From NCBI GenBank assembly GCA_958496175.1, contig OY292277.1, positions 53,579,050-53,643,049 of the forward strand: a DNA stretch of 64,000 bases. Reading direction: 5' to 3'. The notes beneath the pieces are model-generated. The model worked only from the letters and a program-made list of their open reading frames with translations, made no database searches and was not told where the DNA came from. The DNA comes from Sisyra terminalis (Eukaryota > Arthropoda > Insecta > Neuroptera > Sisyridae). Shown here piece after piece: positions 34,448 to 46,468 of the stretch; positions within the stretch are counted from its first letter, which is position 1; each line of letters opens with the position of its first letter. A program made the position numbers and the translations under genes.

Positions 34448-37400
34448 ATGGCAACCACGTGCCCACAACAACGAATTACATTAAAAATAAAACATCCGAA
34501 TCCATTGTTTGAGAAGTGGTTGACCGAGTGGAGGCGGGAAGCCCACGCGAAGGGATCAAAGATGGAACATGTCTTCCAGATTGCACTCATGTCGCTGAAG
34601 AAGTACCCGTTGCCGTTGGCCTCGGGAAAAGATTGCGGTATTCTCCACGGTTTTGGAACAAAACTTTGTCAAATGCTCGATCAACGACTTCAGGATCACC
34701 TAGCAAATCCTGTCGTTGTTCAACCTAGTGCAAGTCCACCCAAGAAATCTCCCAAGACTTCAAATCCTAAACCGGCCAAGAAAACTAATACATCTGATAA
34801 AAAGTACATTCCACAACCAAAATCCGGTCCACATGCCTTACTAGTAACTCTTTTTCAAGAAAGCCAAACCAAAGACTATCCGGGATTCCTATCCAAATCC
34901 GAGCTCTGTCGCAAAGCCGAAGCATTCTCAGACAAATCTTTTACAAAACCCGATCCGGGTTGCCGTTATACGGCCTGGTCTTCTATGAAAACTTTGCTCA
35001 CCAAAAATTTGGTCTCAAAAACCGGAAATCCGGCAAAATTTTCACTCACCAACGAGGGAACCGAGCTGGCTTCACACTTACTTCAAATTAATAGTGAAAA
35101 CTCTGAAAATATCAGTGAAAAATCTTCGCAATTCTTAAAAACAATTCCCTTAAAAGTCAACGACCAAATTTGTCGGGAAATATCTGAAAATGAAACGGAG
35201 GAAAGTGATTTTCAGAGTCAATCTCAGTTTGATGATATAATTTTTAAGCCAAAGTCGTTTCAAATTATTTTATTAGTCGACAACCAGGAAACGGAAGGGT
35301 ATGTTTTTACTAAAAAATAGTTTCTCAACTAAAATTATTTTAATTTTTTTTAGAAAAAAACGTCAACTAAACGATGCAACCATTCAAGAACTTCAACATC
35401 AGAAATTGGCGCACGAGGTGCGCAATTTAAAAGTCGGAGACTTTACGTGGATTTGCCGCGATAATCAAAACCGTGAACTTATTCTACCGTATATAGTCGA
35501 ACGTAAACGTATGGATGATCTGGGCGCCAGCATCAAAGATGGACGATTTCATGAGCAAAAGTTTCGTCTTAAGCAATGTGGTGTTCAGAATGTAATTTAT
35601 TTGGTCGAAAGCCACGGCAATAATCAGCACACGGGTTTGCCGTTGGATACGCTGTACCAGGCCGTTACCAACACGTGGGTGCAGGACGGGTTTAACGTGA
35701 AATTTACGTCCAATCATAAAAATTCAATCGCCTATCTGGCAACGTTGACCAAAATTCTTAAGGATATCTTTTGGGGGAAAACTTTGACTGGATGTTCCAA
35801 AGAGCAGCTGATTCCCTCGTCGGTTAGTGATGAAGTTGTGCCGCTGATGGTTTTCTCGGACTTCAATAAGGAAGCCTCCAAAACTAAAGTAATGCTATTT
35901 GAAAGTTTTGAAGAAACTTTTATTGTCTGGTTTTAAATGAATTTTTTTCTGCTAAAATATCTTACTGAATCATTGACATAAGGTCTTAATAGTCTAAGAT
36001 CCGGCTGCGAAATTAGTACATGAATAATGTAGTTCTAATTTTTTAATATTTTTACAAGTGGCGGAATTCATTTTTCGGCTCAAGTGTACTTTAGCACACC
36101 CACAATCTGGCAACGTTGCATTTTCGACTTAGTTTTTAATTTAATTCGCGATATTTTTGTTAATTCAATTCCAACATGGTATAATTCTCTCTTTTGTGGC
36201 TGAATTTGATTATGGACCGATATAATCGCGAATTAAATTAAAAACAAAGTCGAAAATGCAACATTGCCAGATTGTGGGTGTGCTAAAGTACACATGAGCC
36301 CATTTTTCATAAGAGGTCAATTAAAAATTGTCGCCAGTACTATTAATTAATATATTAATTGACTTTAAGAGAAATATTACCTTTATATCTCATGGAAACA
36401 AAACCTACACCACTTAACAACGATGTATTTAAATTTCGTGTAAATTTTTCGTTCATTTTCATGACTTAACATCTTTCAAGGCAGGAAAACTTCAATTTAA
36501 ATAATCTACATTAGATTGATTCAAAAAAAAATGATTTTTTTTTCTTAATTATACCGAAAATATTGTTGGGAATGATAAAAAAAAAAATCCTATGAAACTT
36601 TAAGCTAGCTCTTAATATTAAAAGGTGCCGCATCGGAAATTTAGATTTTCCATTGCAATAACATGGGAACAATATTCTCGCGCACTTTGGAATTTTATAG
36701 CTCACGTTAATGACAATATTTCGGAATGACCAAGGTATATTCTTGTAGAAAATTGAACGATCTACAAAAAAGGTCTCGTATAAGTTTTTGATATATTTAT
36801 TCCTTCAAAAGTTATTCAAGGTCAAAGTTGAACTAAAGAGAAATTTAAAAAAAAATCAATTTTTTGACGCAACCGTCAATTTTATGAGAATATTTTATAG
36901 GACATTTTTTGTAGAGCGCTTTTTTTCCTATAACTTATCTCTATACAAGTTTTTGATATTTTTCCCAGGTCCTAAGTTATTTGCATTAAACTGAAAATTC
37001 CCTGAATTATATTTTTAACATATAATTTTTTTTTTTTTATTTTAATTAAATAACTTAGGACCTGTGAAAAATATCAAAAACTTTTATAGAGATAAGTTAT
37101 AGAAAAAAAAGTGCTCTACAAAAAATGTCCTATAAAATTTCCTCATAAAATTGATTGTTGCGTCAAAAAATTGAAAAAATATTAAAATTTTTCTTTAGTT
37201 CAACTTTACCTCGAATAACTTTTGAAGGAATAAATATATCAAAAACTTGTACGAGATCTTTTTTGTAGATCGTTCAATTTTCTACAAGAATATATCTTGG
37301 TCATTCCGAAATATTGTCACCAGCGTGAGCTATAAAACGGCACGGTAATTATATACGATTTTTCAGCGGTCTATTACATAAATGAAGATAAATAATTCGT

Positions 37401-38630
37401 AAACGTTAATGATAGAAAGAGATAGAAGAACAATTAAAGTGAACTTTGCTTTAAAAATAATTGTCTGTCCGATTGGCATGAAGTGAGCATAGTATGAAAT
37501 CAAGTGTTTTTATTAACTGATAAAGATAACATATCTAAAAATAATAAAGGAAGAAAAAGATAGAATAGGTTTGAAGTGAGCTTTCATTACAAAGTAACGC
37601 AACGTGACGAAAGCGCGGATTATTCAAATAGAAATAAAATCATTAAAACGGTTTGGGGCTGATTAAATTTTCTGATGCGTATTCTTTCATATACACTAAA
37701 CTGATTAAAACAATATTTGATTTTTTTTTCTTAAATATATCGAAAATATTATTGGGAATGACAAGAAAAAAGTCCTGTGAAAGTTTAAGTTCTTAATATT
37801 AATATTAAGAGCTTAAACTTTCACGTGTTTTTTTTTGTCATTCCCAACAATATTTTCGATATAATTACGAAAAAAGAAATCATATTTTTTTTTAATTAGT
37901 CTAATATACAATATTCTTGAATTAATTTCGCAGCCCGATTTTGTCCTATAGTAAACTTATACATTGTTTGCCTATGAAGTACAAGTTAAAATTCTCAAAT
38001 ATATGCAACCATAAAAACATGTCTTAAGTTTTAACATCAATTGACTTTTTCGTTATTTTATCAAATTTTGGGAAAAACTTAGTACTTTTTTGGAATCATT
38101 TCAACCGAATATAACATAAATGTTATACGGAAAATTTGAGCCTTTTACTACTAAACCTAGTAGTGGTTAATCCGCCAAATTTTACAACGGTTAAAGTAGT
38201 GAAAACCAATTAAGAATTGCTATTGGGGATATACAATTTTATTTTTAGCCCGTGAAGTTATGATGCATTTCGAAAGTGGGCCGCACAAAAATTAGCAGAA
38301 GTTCCCGGAAAATTCTGTGCCAAATTGCCATAAAGGAAGTTTTAAAATTTGAACTATTCAATAATTTTTTTTTGTTATTTTTAGGACTTAAGTGTCAAGG
38401 AATTATTCTTAACTCATTTACTGCAACTGAAAGGAGTTTCACTGGAAAAGGCCGAGGCAATTGTCAATAGGTTTCCATCCCCCAAACATTTACTTAACGC
38501 CTACGAGACCAGCAGTAGCAAAGAGGGTGAAAATTTGCTCTCGACAATCCCCTACGGGGCTGCGCGACAAAATGTTGGATCAGTCATTAGTCGCACAATT
38601 TATCAATTATACACTAAAAGTGTTTTGTGA
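34448..38630 (+). CDS. MUS81: MUS81 structure-specific endonuclease subunit
   Basis: Exons 34448-35298, 35354-35888 and 38385-38630 give 543 aa. Domains: N-terminal helix-hairpin-helix (about 20-85), winged helix (about 125-220), XPF/ERCC4 nuclease (about 273-440) with the active-site signature ERKRMDD at 333-339, and C-terminal tandem HhH (463-543). With EME1/EME2-type partners MUS81 cuts branched DNA such as stalled forks and Holliday-junction precursors in the nucleus. The catalytic signature is intact, so the enzyme should be active. The first acidic position lies in LLVDNQE just before the first intron. Exon 3 supplies the whole C-terminal HhH domain. Intron 2 is 2,496 bp and holds two inverted-repeat elements. 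The start is the first ATG, in context ACAATGGC. The 3' end nearly abuts TMEM209. Confidence 0.96.
36077..36300. mobile_element. Palindromic MITE with exact 8-bp TSD
   Basis: A 224-bp element starting GGCTCAAGTGTACTTTAGCA and ending TGCTAAAGTACACATGAGCC, an inverted repeat over much of its length. It is flanked by identical 8-bp repeats CATTTTTC (36069-36076 and 36301-36308). Superfamily uncertain: 8-bp duplications occur in hAT, P and Merlin elements. Lies in MUS81 intron 2. Confidence 0.85.
36512..37903. mobile_element. Foldback element, family alpha, in MUS81 intron 2
   Basis: Bounded by TAGATTGATTCAAAAAA and TTTAATTAGTCTA. Main inverted-repeat centre near 37030; a second small palindrome lies around 37800. 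A 340-bp unrelated module (37335-37720, ACGGCACGGTAATTATA...) splits the right arm. The same module, inverted, is found inside the alpha copy in TTC7 intron 10. Confidence 0.75.
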
Positions 38631-38671
38631 TAGTTTTATAATAATCGTAGCTAAGATGAGAAAGTTAATAC

Positions 38672-38677
38672 TTTATT
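38672..38677 (-). terminator. Poly(A) signal of TMEM209
   Basis: AATAAA on the minus strand, about 50 bases beyond the TMEM209 stop and 42 bases past the MUS81 stop on the other strand. The 3' ends of the two transcripts therefore probably overlap. Confidence 0.6.
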
Positions 38678-38725
38678 AAGGTTTTTTTTTTTAAAAAAAA
38701 TTATATTTAAGTCACATTTTTTTTC

Positions 38726-41700
38726 TTATTTTTGGATTATCCACAGCATGTTGACTCCACTTCGTCCCAAATTAACGCGACCGATCATCCCTTGTTCTTT
38801 TTCGTTTTGGTAATATAAAAAGAGAAGTAAGGCGTGGAAGAGATTGTTACGACCCTGAAAAAGAGTAAATAAAATTGGTTTAGAAATATGTTTTGGATGA
38901 AACATTTTAAAAATGGGATGTCTTAAGTTAAATATATCATCCGGTCCAGAATGTTTAGTAGTCAGAGTAATCTGGACAAGCAGGAATATTCTATTAAATT
39001 ATCTTGCAGGGTCTAGCAGGATCTACATGGCGAGTTGGCCCCCAAAGAGGAACCTATGTCGAAACTTATGATAAATTATCGGCTTTATATACAAACACAT
39101 TTTATATACTTTTCGCGGCCAAATTCCTCTTTGACCTGGAGATATGAGCAAAAATGTCCCCCCGCATGACTATTTTTCAAAGTTATATATCTCAACAATT
39201 AATTAAGCTAGAGAAGTGAAACCAACGTGAGGCTGTAGATTATTTTACAGAGTATATCATATATTTTTTTGAAATTTTTAGGAAAAAAAATTATAAAAAT
39301 AAATCCACAAAACAAATGAAATATTTTTTTTATGTGTCCTCTGAAAATGACAATCACGAAAAAAAATATTTTATGCTTATACATTAGGGTGATTTTTTTT
39401 TGGTCCCATCGTGAAATTTTGTTGGAAATACCAAAAAAAAAATTCCCTGAAAGTTTGAGCCCTTAATATTAATTTTAAGTCCTCGACCGAGACGTGTAAA
39501 GATTTCCCATTGAAAATAAACGGAAACTCTGATTTTTTATTTTTAAATTTCTATATCTCAGCGGCATTTCATGGGATCACTTTTACCGAAGATGGTTTTT
39601 TCTCAGAATTAAACGCTCTACAAAAGTGCCCATTGCGACAAAGTCGTAACTCACACCGGTGAGGTAGTACGGGCCACTGAACCTGATTTTTCCATAAAAT
39701 TCGCGTTTTTTTTGCATTTATCTCGTAAATAACGAGAGCTACGGAAAAATTATAAATGAAAAACTTGTAGAGAATTTGATTTCCTACAAAAAAGTTCCTG
39801 TAGACCAAATCGCGAAGATCAATATTAAACGAGATATTAAGCCTTGAATTGATTCCGGCAAAAATTTCACAGAAAAATCAATTCAAGGCTTAATATCTCG
39901 TTTAATATTGATCTTCGCGATTTGGTCTACAGGAACTTTTTTGTAGGAAATCAAATTCTCTACAAGTTTTTCATTTATAATTTTTCCGTAGCTCTTGTTA
40001 TTTATGAGATAAATGCAAAAAAAAAACGCGAATTTTATGGAAAAATCAGGTTCAGTGGCCCGTACTACCTCACCGGTGTGAGTTACGACTTTGTCGCAAT
40101 GGGCACTTTTGTAGAGCATTTTATTCTGAGAAAAAACTATCTTCGGTAAAAGCGATCCCATGAAATGCCGCTGAGATATAGAAATTTAAAAATAAAAAAT
40201 CAGAGTTTCCGTGTATTTTCAATGGGAAATCTTTACACGTCTTGGTCGAGGACTTAAAATTAATATTAAGGGCTCAAACTTTCAGGGAATTTTTTTTTTT
40301 TTTGGTATTTCCAACAAAATTTCACGATGGGACCAAAAAAAAAAGTAAAAAAAAAAAAATCACCCTAATGTATAAGCATAAAATATTTTTTTTCGTGATT
40401 GTCATTTTCAGAGAACACATAAAAAAAAATATTTCATTTGTTTTTTTGATGTTTTTTGTATAATTTTTTTTTTCTAAAAATTTCAAAAAAATATATGATA
40501 TCCTCTGTAAAATAATCTACAGCCTCGCGTTGGTTTCACATCTCTAGCTTAATTAGTTTTTGAGATATATAACTTTGAAAAATAGTCATGCGGGGGGACA
40601 TTTTTGTCGATATCTCCAGGTCAAAGAGGAATTTGATCGCGAAAAGTATATAAAATGTGTTTGTATATGAAGCCGATATTTTAACATAAGTTTCGACATA
40701 GGTTCCTATTTGGGGGCCAACTCGCCATGTGGTTCCTGCTAGATTTTACAATTATTTTTCACAAAATTAGTAAATATTTTTAGGAAAAGTCTGGACTGCT
40801 TGTTTTAGCCCAAAACAACCCCCGAAATTGTTAAAATCAGAAAAACTCTTAAAACTTTTTTAAAACCCTCATACTTTGGCAATTTCGTGGGTGATTCCTT
40901 CCACAATTAGATTATAGTGGGGTGGTTTTTCGGTAACTTGATGGATCAAAACCGACGCCGAATTGGCATTGGGTTTTTCACTTCCTTTGATAATATGGCG
41001 CGACGAAAATGGACGAGCTTCGGGCTGTTGCGGCAACGGAACCAACTGTGTATCCAAATATGTGGCAAATAAGTGCATTATAATCTAAAAAGTAAAAAAA
41101 AATCGTTTATTTTAAACTTGATTAATATGGGTAAATTTCGTCGAATTACCGCCGAATCAGTTGGCAAGTTATCCTCCCATTTTTTCCCGTTGAAACTTCC
41201 ACCGGAATTCCATCGAAACTCGCCCATAGATCCACCCGACGCCAATTGTTTGATCCGTTTCACCAAATACTCCTGGTTGGTGGTCACTTCCAGAAATGGG
41301 ATCAACGAGGCAAATGTCGGAATATACTGCAGTGCTTGTTGGGTTTGGGCCGTTTTACGTAGACGTTCCAAACCAACAGTACCGATTTGAGTGTCGGGAA
41401 AGCCGTGCCGATGCAGGGCGTCATTAATTGCATTTATCTCGGTGGTCAGTCGTTCCAGAACGGTTTGATTAATCCAAATCCGTAGATTTGCGTGCCAAAC
41501 AATCAGCGCTTCCGATGGAACTTTCAATTTGTTCCACACTTCCATGCCTTGATTCTGAAAAGTGGGGGTGTGCGTATTGTCCGGATGGCCACTTCCGGTG
41601 TTGCCACTTAATTTTTCAATAGTTTGCGAGGCAATTTGGTAGGTGGAGTTTTTCAAAAAGGCAGATGCCTCGTGACATGCTCTGGTCGCTGGATGGTTCC

Positions 41701-42561
41701 AGAACGAACTCAACAAGTTCGAGGGTTCATCAAAATTCACGCTCGCATTTAAAGCTTTTTCATGCGTTTCATAGTCTCGCAAGTATTGGCTTAGGGATTT
41801 TTCATCTTGAATAAAATCAATTCCAGATGTGTCGGGAATTGGCGTTTTTATTGGAGATTCAGGTTGCATGGATTCGGGAGATCCACGGTAGTAGATCCAC
41901 GAGGGTGACGATACAGAGTACAAACTATCATTTTGTGGGGATATCGAACGCCAACTTAGTGCTGTCATATTTAACGGGGTAGTATTAGGGGATGAAACTG
42001 GGGAATTCGATCCTTGTTTTGGGGTAGAAACGTGAGGAAGAACTTGACAAAGAGAATCTAAAAACAATAACAAACTAGTAGACCAAAAACAAGACTAATT
42101 AATGTAAACCAAACCATTTTCTTTGAATCCCAGCAACTTCTTTTGCTCACTAGTAACGGGAACCGGTTTTGTAGTCAATCTCTTATAAAAATAACGCGAA
42201 AAATGATAAATTGTGTTCAAAGACAAAATTACAACTAAAAACAATTCAATTTGATAGATATACGTCCGAAATCGATAACAGGTGATTGACCTAAAACAAA
42301 AAGCCCAATATTAAACGATTTCCCTCAAAAATTTCCCCTTTAAAACCCTCACATATCATAACTTAGCACCGAAACAGCGACGGCATTGATGAGACCCCAC
42401 TGAAGACTGGTGTGGGACTGCCGAAGATTCTGATTTACCGATAGAGTTTGTTCCACTATACTTTTATCGTTAACTTGATCGTCCGCACTTGGTCCAATCG
42501 ATTTGTTTAAGTTTTTCATCGTCGCAGAATTGCCGGACCTAAAATGCATACGGAAACGCAT
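38726..42561 (-). CDS. TMEM209: Transmembrane protein 209 (nuclear envelope)
   Basis: Exons (- strand) 42353-42561, 42115-42290, 41150-42057, 40875-41084 and 38726-38854 give 543 aa. Two membrane segments lie near residues 53-70 and 82-105, followed by a Ser/Pro-rich linker and the conserved C-terminal domain (about 265-543) with LPTDSA, GRNNLFHALLLFLYY and GRVNLGRSGVNMLW, all characteristic of TMEM209. The vertebrate protein sits in the nuclear envelope and interacts with nucleoporin NUP205. The start is uncertain: Met1, Met5 and Met15 are all in frame before the conserved part. The last intron (2,020 bp) contains a 1.7-kb perfect foldback. The exon 2 donor is GTTTGG, weak but required for frame. 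Confidence 0.92.
39012..40743. mobile_element. 1.7-kb palindrome with family-beta foldback core
   Basis: The arms mirror each other from TCTAGCAGG (39012) to CCTGCTAGA (40743), with a short unpaired loop near 39855-39875. The inner beta element runs TAGGGTGATTTTTTTTTGG (39385) to CACCCTA (40367). The outer arms contain GCGAGTTGGCCCCCAAA and its complement. Arms are about 95% or more alike by eye. A transcript of this intron would form a long hairpin. Confidence 0.9.
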
Positions 42562-43063
42562 AACCTTAAAATGTGATTCTTCGCCTGTTGTTTATCGGAC
42601 AAATGAGGCGAATCTTACCGTAACATAGTTACTGGAGCAAATGGGGTTGATTTAACTTACAATTAAATGAATATTACTTAATTTGTGCGTTAAATTTAAA
42701 TAAACAAATGAACGCCGATGTCGGTAAACGGCGGGAAGTGTCAAACGTTGTTTGTATTTTGAATTCCAACCAATCAGATTCATCTAAGAGTTATACGGTA
42801 AAGTGCATTAAGCATGTGACAAAACATGCGACTATGTAATTAATAAGAAAATTATAAATATATCAACTTATTAAATCTATGCCACGAGCTTATACGTACA
42901 ATTAGAAAACATAAACTGTGAAAAATATTTCATTGTTTTCATATAATTTATATTTAGTTCATTTAACCCCAATTGAACGGCTTTTAGTTATGCAGGACCG
43001 CAATGCGGGTTGCATACGCAGCATCATAATTAGAGCACACCATTTTTAACATGCCAGGCCAGG
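42562..43063. other. TMEM209 upstream region
   Basis: Presumed promoter and 5' UTR of TMEM209 (the gene reads away to the left). No clear core motif. The rest is AT-rich spacer. Confidence 0.45.
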
Positions 43064-43279
43064 ACCTCTGCCAAGTTAGCACCCGACTTGTACAAATTAA
43101 AATTTTAAATATATTTTTAGATTCACTTTTGTTTGTACTTGATTGTACCGAAAAATTTTTCGTTTGTACTTCAACCGGAAAGAAAATGGAGTTTTCCGGC
43201 TACTACGGATTTTATATTGAATTAAAAAATATATTTAAATTTTTTATTTGTAACAGTCGGGTGCTAACTTGACAGAGGT
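43064..43279. mobile_element. MITE with exact 9-bp TSD
   Basis: A 216-bp element starting ACCTCTGCCAAGTTAGCACC and ending GGTGCTAACTTGACAGAGGT, inverted termini of about 28 bp with one mismatch in the first 12. It is flanked by identical 9-bp repeats CAGGCCAGG (43055-43063 and 43280-43288). A 9-bp TSD suggests a Mutator-like origin; inferred. Confidence 0.88.
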
Positions 43280-43913
43280 CAGGCCAGGCAGGATTTAGTG
43301 GAAGAAAATTTGTAAAAGTATCGTTCCTATATAAAAAGACCAAAAAAAAAACGATCAAAATAGTTATCTAACAGCTTATGAAGATTTACAAAATATAAAT
43401 TTGAATTTATTATAATAATATTAAAAGCATTTGGAACCAGCTTGAGGTATTTATTATTTGTTGTCAATTATAAATACATTAACACCTGTTTTCGAATGCA
43501 TTAGTAACACATTTTGGCGTTCAAGCTGTTATTATGTTAATTTCATACCACCCGTTGAGACCAGGTAGAGAATCGTTTGCAATTTCACACCAACTCGGAA
43601 TGCAGCCGGTTTCGGTCACATTATTGATCATTATGATCCAAAGGTTGAACGTAAATTTCTGTCTACCTGCATTCTTTCGTACGATTCAATAACAGGTTTA
43701 TTGATTTTAATAATATTTTGTTTTCAGGTATATTTTAGGCGTGTTTCGCCTACAATAAGTATAAAGGTCACAAACAAGTCCAATTTAAATAGTGGTAACA
43801 ATTATTCTGGCTTTACTTTGGGTTCCAATTTACAAAAAGTTTTACTGATTTGATAGAAAATTTGTAATCAAATTCAACTAATTTTTCTTCAGAAGAAAAG
43901 ATTGCCTATTTAC

Positions 43914-44758
43914 TAGGGTGTTTTTTTTTTTTTGGGACTATTTTTTTTTGCTCCCATGCCGAAATTTTGTTGAAATTACTTCAAAAAAAATTCCCTGAAA
44001 GTTTGAGCTCTTAATATTACTTTTAAGTACTCGCTCACAGTGTGTGAATATTTTCCATTTAAAATACACGTAAACTTTGATATTTTTTTTTTAAATTTGT
44101 ATAGCTCAGCGGCATTTTATGGTATCGCCTCGCTCAAAGTCGGAATTTTTTTACAATTGTATGCTCTACAAAAGTGCCTATTGCGGCAAAATCGTAATTT
44201 ACACGGGCGAGGTAGTACGGGCCACTAAACCTAGATTTTTCATAGATTTCTCGTTTTTCTCTCAGTAACTCATGAATTACAAGACCTACAGAAAAAATGT
44301 AAGTGTCAAATTTATAGGAAATTCAATTTCCTACAAAAAAGTTCCAGAAAACCAAATTGCTAAGATCGATATTTCTCGAGATATTGAGCCTTTAAGTCAT
44401 TTATTGTCGAGTTATAAAATTCATAAACAAAAATGAAATTTGTCTTAAAATAATCAAAATTAAAACCTTAATATCTTTCAAATGGTGAGGCATACGGAAA
44501 AAATATAGAATACCTTTTTTGTAGAGCATTTAATTTCCTAAAAAATTCTTTCAGAACATTTTTCTGTACAATCGATAAATGATGAGGTATGAATTTTTTT
44601 CTATTGGACTTAGAAAAAAATACAAAATTGCGATGCGGAGGATCTTCCTATTAAAATTAAGAGCTCATACTTGGTGAGAATTTTTTTTAGGTGTCTAGCA
44701 ACCCATTTTTCCGTGTTACTTGCAAAAAAAAAATAATCGATTTTTTTGACCCACCCTA
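43914..44758. mobile_element. Chimeric foldback element (beta left half, gamma right half)
   Basis: The left part (43914 to about 44391) matches the beta family (TAGGGTG end, CACGGGCGAGGTAGTACGGG, TAAATTTGTATAGCTCAGCGG). From TTTAAGTCATTTATTGTCGAG onward it matches the right arm of the gamma element at 25749-26104 and ends in GACCCACCCTA. The two halves do not pair with each other. Confidence 0.8.
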
Positions 44759-45090
44759 ATAGGCATAGGTAAATTCCAAGGGAAGAAACCGTATTTTAAA
44801 AATGAGGGGCTTACTTTAGGTTTTAATTTCTTCAAATTTGTTTATTTTTGTGTATATAAAAGCTAAGTACGTACCAAGTTGACGAGCTAACTTTACGGAG
44901 CTTATTTTTAGAATTATATTCTTAATTACTTATATTTTATAAACTAAATCTTTCACAAACGATATTCCATTGATTGATAAATAAAAAAAAGGATTGTTTT
45001 TCGATGAATTTCGAATCGTAGAGGTAATTGTTAGAACTTTGAAGTATATAGATTGAAAATAAGAATATAAAAACCATAAAAACGCACTAA
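44759..45090. other. Spacer downstream of TMEM222
   Basis: AT-rich, no gene seen. Confidence 0.5.
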
Positions 45091-45096
45091 TTTATT
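45091..45096 (-). terminator. Poly(A) signal of TMEM222
   Basis: AATAAA on the minus strand about 42 bases downstream of the TMEM222 stop codon. Confidence 0.6.
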
Positions 45097-45137
45097 GATA
45101 ATATAAATATATACAAAATATAGCATAAACATTACAC

Positions 45138-45683
45138 TTAATACCGAAGAAAAATATACGCAACAAGTGCGACAATCACAAAAAATGGAATCCACTGTTT
45201 CAAAAAGCCCCAGAAATTCACATACTTTCCAAATATAAACATAAGGCATGCCAGCCGAACCATATTCCAATTCGTCGAATTATCATACTCCATTCTATTC
45301 AGAGCCATCGCCACATGCGAATGACAATTATCGAAAATTAAATTATGCATTCGTGTTTTATAAATATCGGATGCTTCCATAACACTCAGGTCCCAGGTGC
45401 CAATGCTTTCCGTCAGCGGTTGTGGTGGTCTTATTTTTTTGGGATCGAGTTGCAAGTATTTGGTGGGCCGCCCAAAAGCCATGTTGTCCTCGGTGACGGT
45501 ATAGGGTCCGGCAAAATCGCGGATCACCCCGTTCGACATTGCTATACCCATGTGGCCGATGAAAGGTAAGACCCAGGTGAGACACGGTATCGGGGTCCAT
45601 ACGATGGCATAGGGAAATCGGTCACGTTTGAAGTCAATATCCATGGGTGACGGACTGAGGGTTTGGGGCGATTTATCTGTCAT
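45138..45683 (-). CDS. TMEM222: Transmembrane protein 222 (DUF778 family)
   Basis: One uninterrupted coding exon, 181 aa, the usual family size. Landmarks: RFPYAIVWTPIPCLTWVLP (22-40), GHMGI (43-47), DFAGPY and EDNMAFG (56-71), MHNLIFDNCHSHVAMALN (112-129), and two hydrophobic C-terminal segments (about 141-157 and 163-180). The family includes plant RTE1/RTH regulators of ethylene receptors; the animal function is poorly known. The Met at 45683 lies two bases after a TTTTTTAG acceptor-like site, so an upstream non-coding exon is likely. An in-frame Met further up (45746) is not supported by the family. The invariant His44 and Cys120 resemble the His...NC pair of LRAT/NlpC-type papain folds (see findings). 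Confidence 0.95.
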   Translation of the reverse strand: MTDKSPQTLSPSPMDIDFKRDRFPYAIVWTPIPCLTWVLPFIGHMGIAMSNGVIRDFAGPYTVTEDNMAFGRPTKYLQLDPKKIRPPQPLTESIGTWDLSVMEASDIYKTRMHNLIFDNCHSHVAMALNRMEYDNSTNWNMVRLACLMFIFGKYVNFWGFLKQWIPFFVIVALVAYIFLRY

Positions 45684-46468
45684 ACCTAAAAAACAATTTT
45701 CAGTATTCAGAATGTCAATTTGATGTAAATGATGTAAATACAACAATTATTATACCAAAGTATACTTTGACAACTTTGACGTTTCAATGTTTATCAAATA
45801 CACGGGGTGCCAATCTAATTTGATTTCGTCACACTAGTACCAACAGAAATTGATTATATCAAATGTCAAAGATTTCAAATCAGTAATTTGAGTATAACAA
45901 TCAAAAAAACTAAATCAATTTCTGTTTTAATAGCAGCAAAATCGTAAAAATTATCATTCAATTGCATAATAATACTCCAAAATGTAAACAATTCATTAAA
46001 ATCATGTTTTGAAGATTTGATTAAGAAAGAGAGGCAGCAATATGCACCGAATGAAATACAGAAAAAGGACACCAATATGATCTCTAAGAAAATAAAAAAT
46101 CAACAATTCGTAATATATATGTAAGTTTATTTTTTTAAAACAATTTAATTTTACATTATATATTCCATCGACAACATGAAATCAATAATCTAAAGTTAAA
46201 CAACAAATTTTCATAACAATTCCTCTTATTCAACTGTACAATTAACTTAAATGCTACCCGTTTGGTGAATTTAAAAATTTAACAAAACATAAAACTGACT
46301 AGACTTTTGTGATTTTCCCGCGTCCAATTCGAAAAAGAAAATGACGTCATAAAGAAACCAATGCCCAAAGTTCTCCGTATCGAAAGGAAGCACCAAGATA
46401 TATATTGAATGAAATTGAGTGCAGGAAAAATTATCGTTTGTTAATAAAATTACAAATGGAATGTTTGA
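45684..46468. other. Spacer between TTC7 3' end and TMEM222 5' end
   Basis: AT-rich, holds the TMEM222 promoter/leader and the TTC7 3' UTR. No other gene or repeat recognised. Confidence 0.5.

Noticed and set aside
39569..40161. Open frames of 75-92 residues in the TMEM209 intron, recurring near 60853
   Set aside because: They are the beta foldback read in different directions; identical peptides arise from both arms.
45684..45746. N-terminal extension of TMEM222 to an upstream Met
   Set aside because: A splice acceptor (TTTTTTAG) lies just before the inner Met and the extra residues do not resemble the family.
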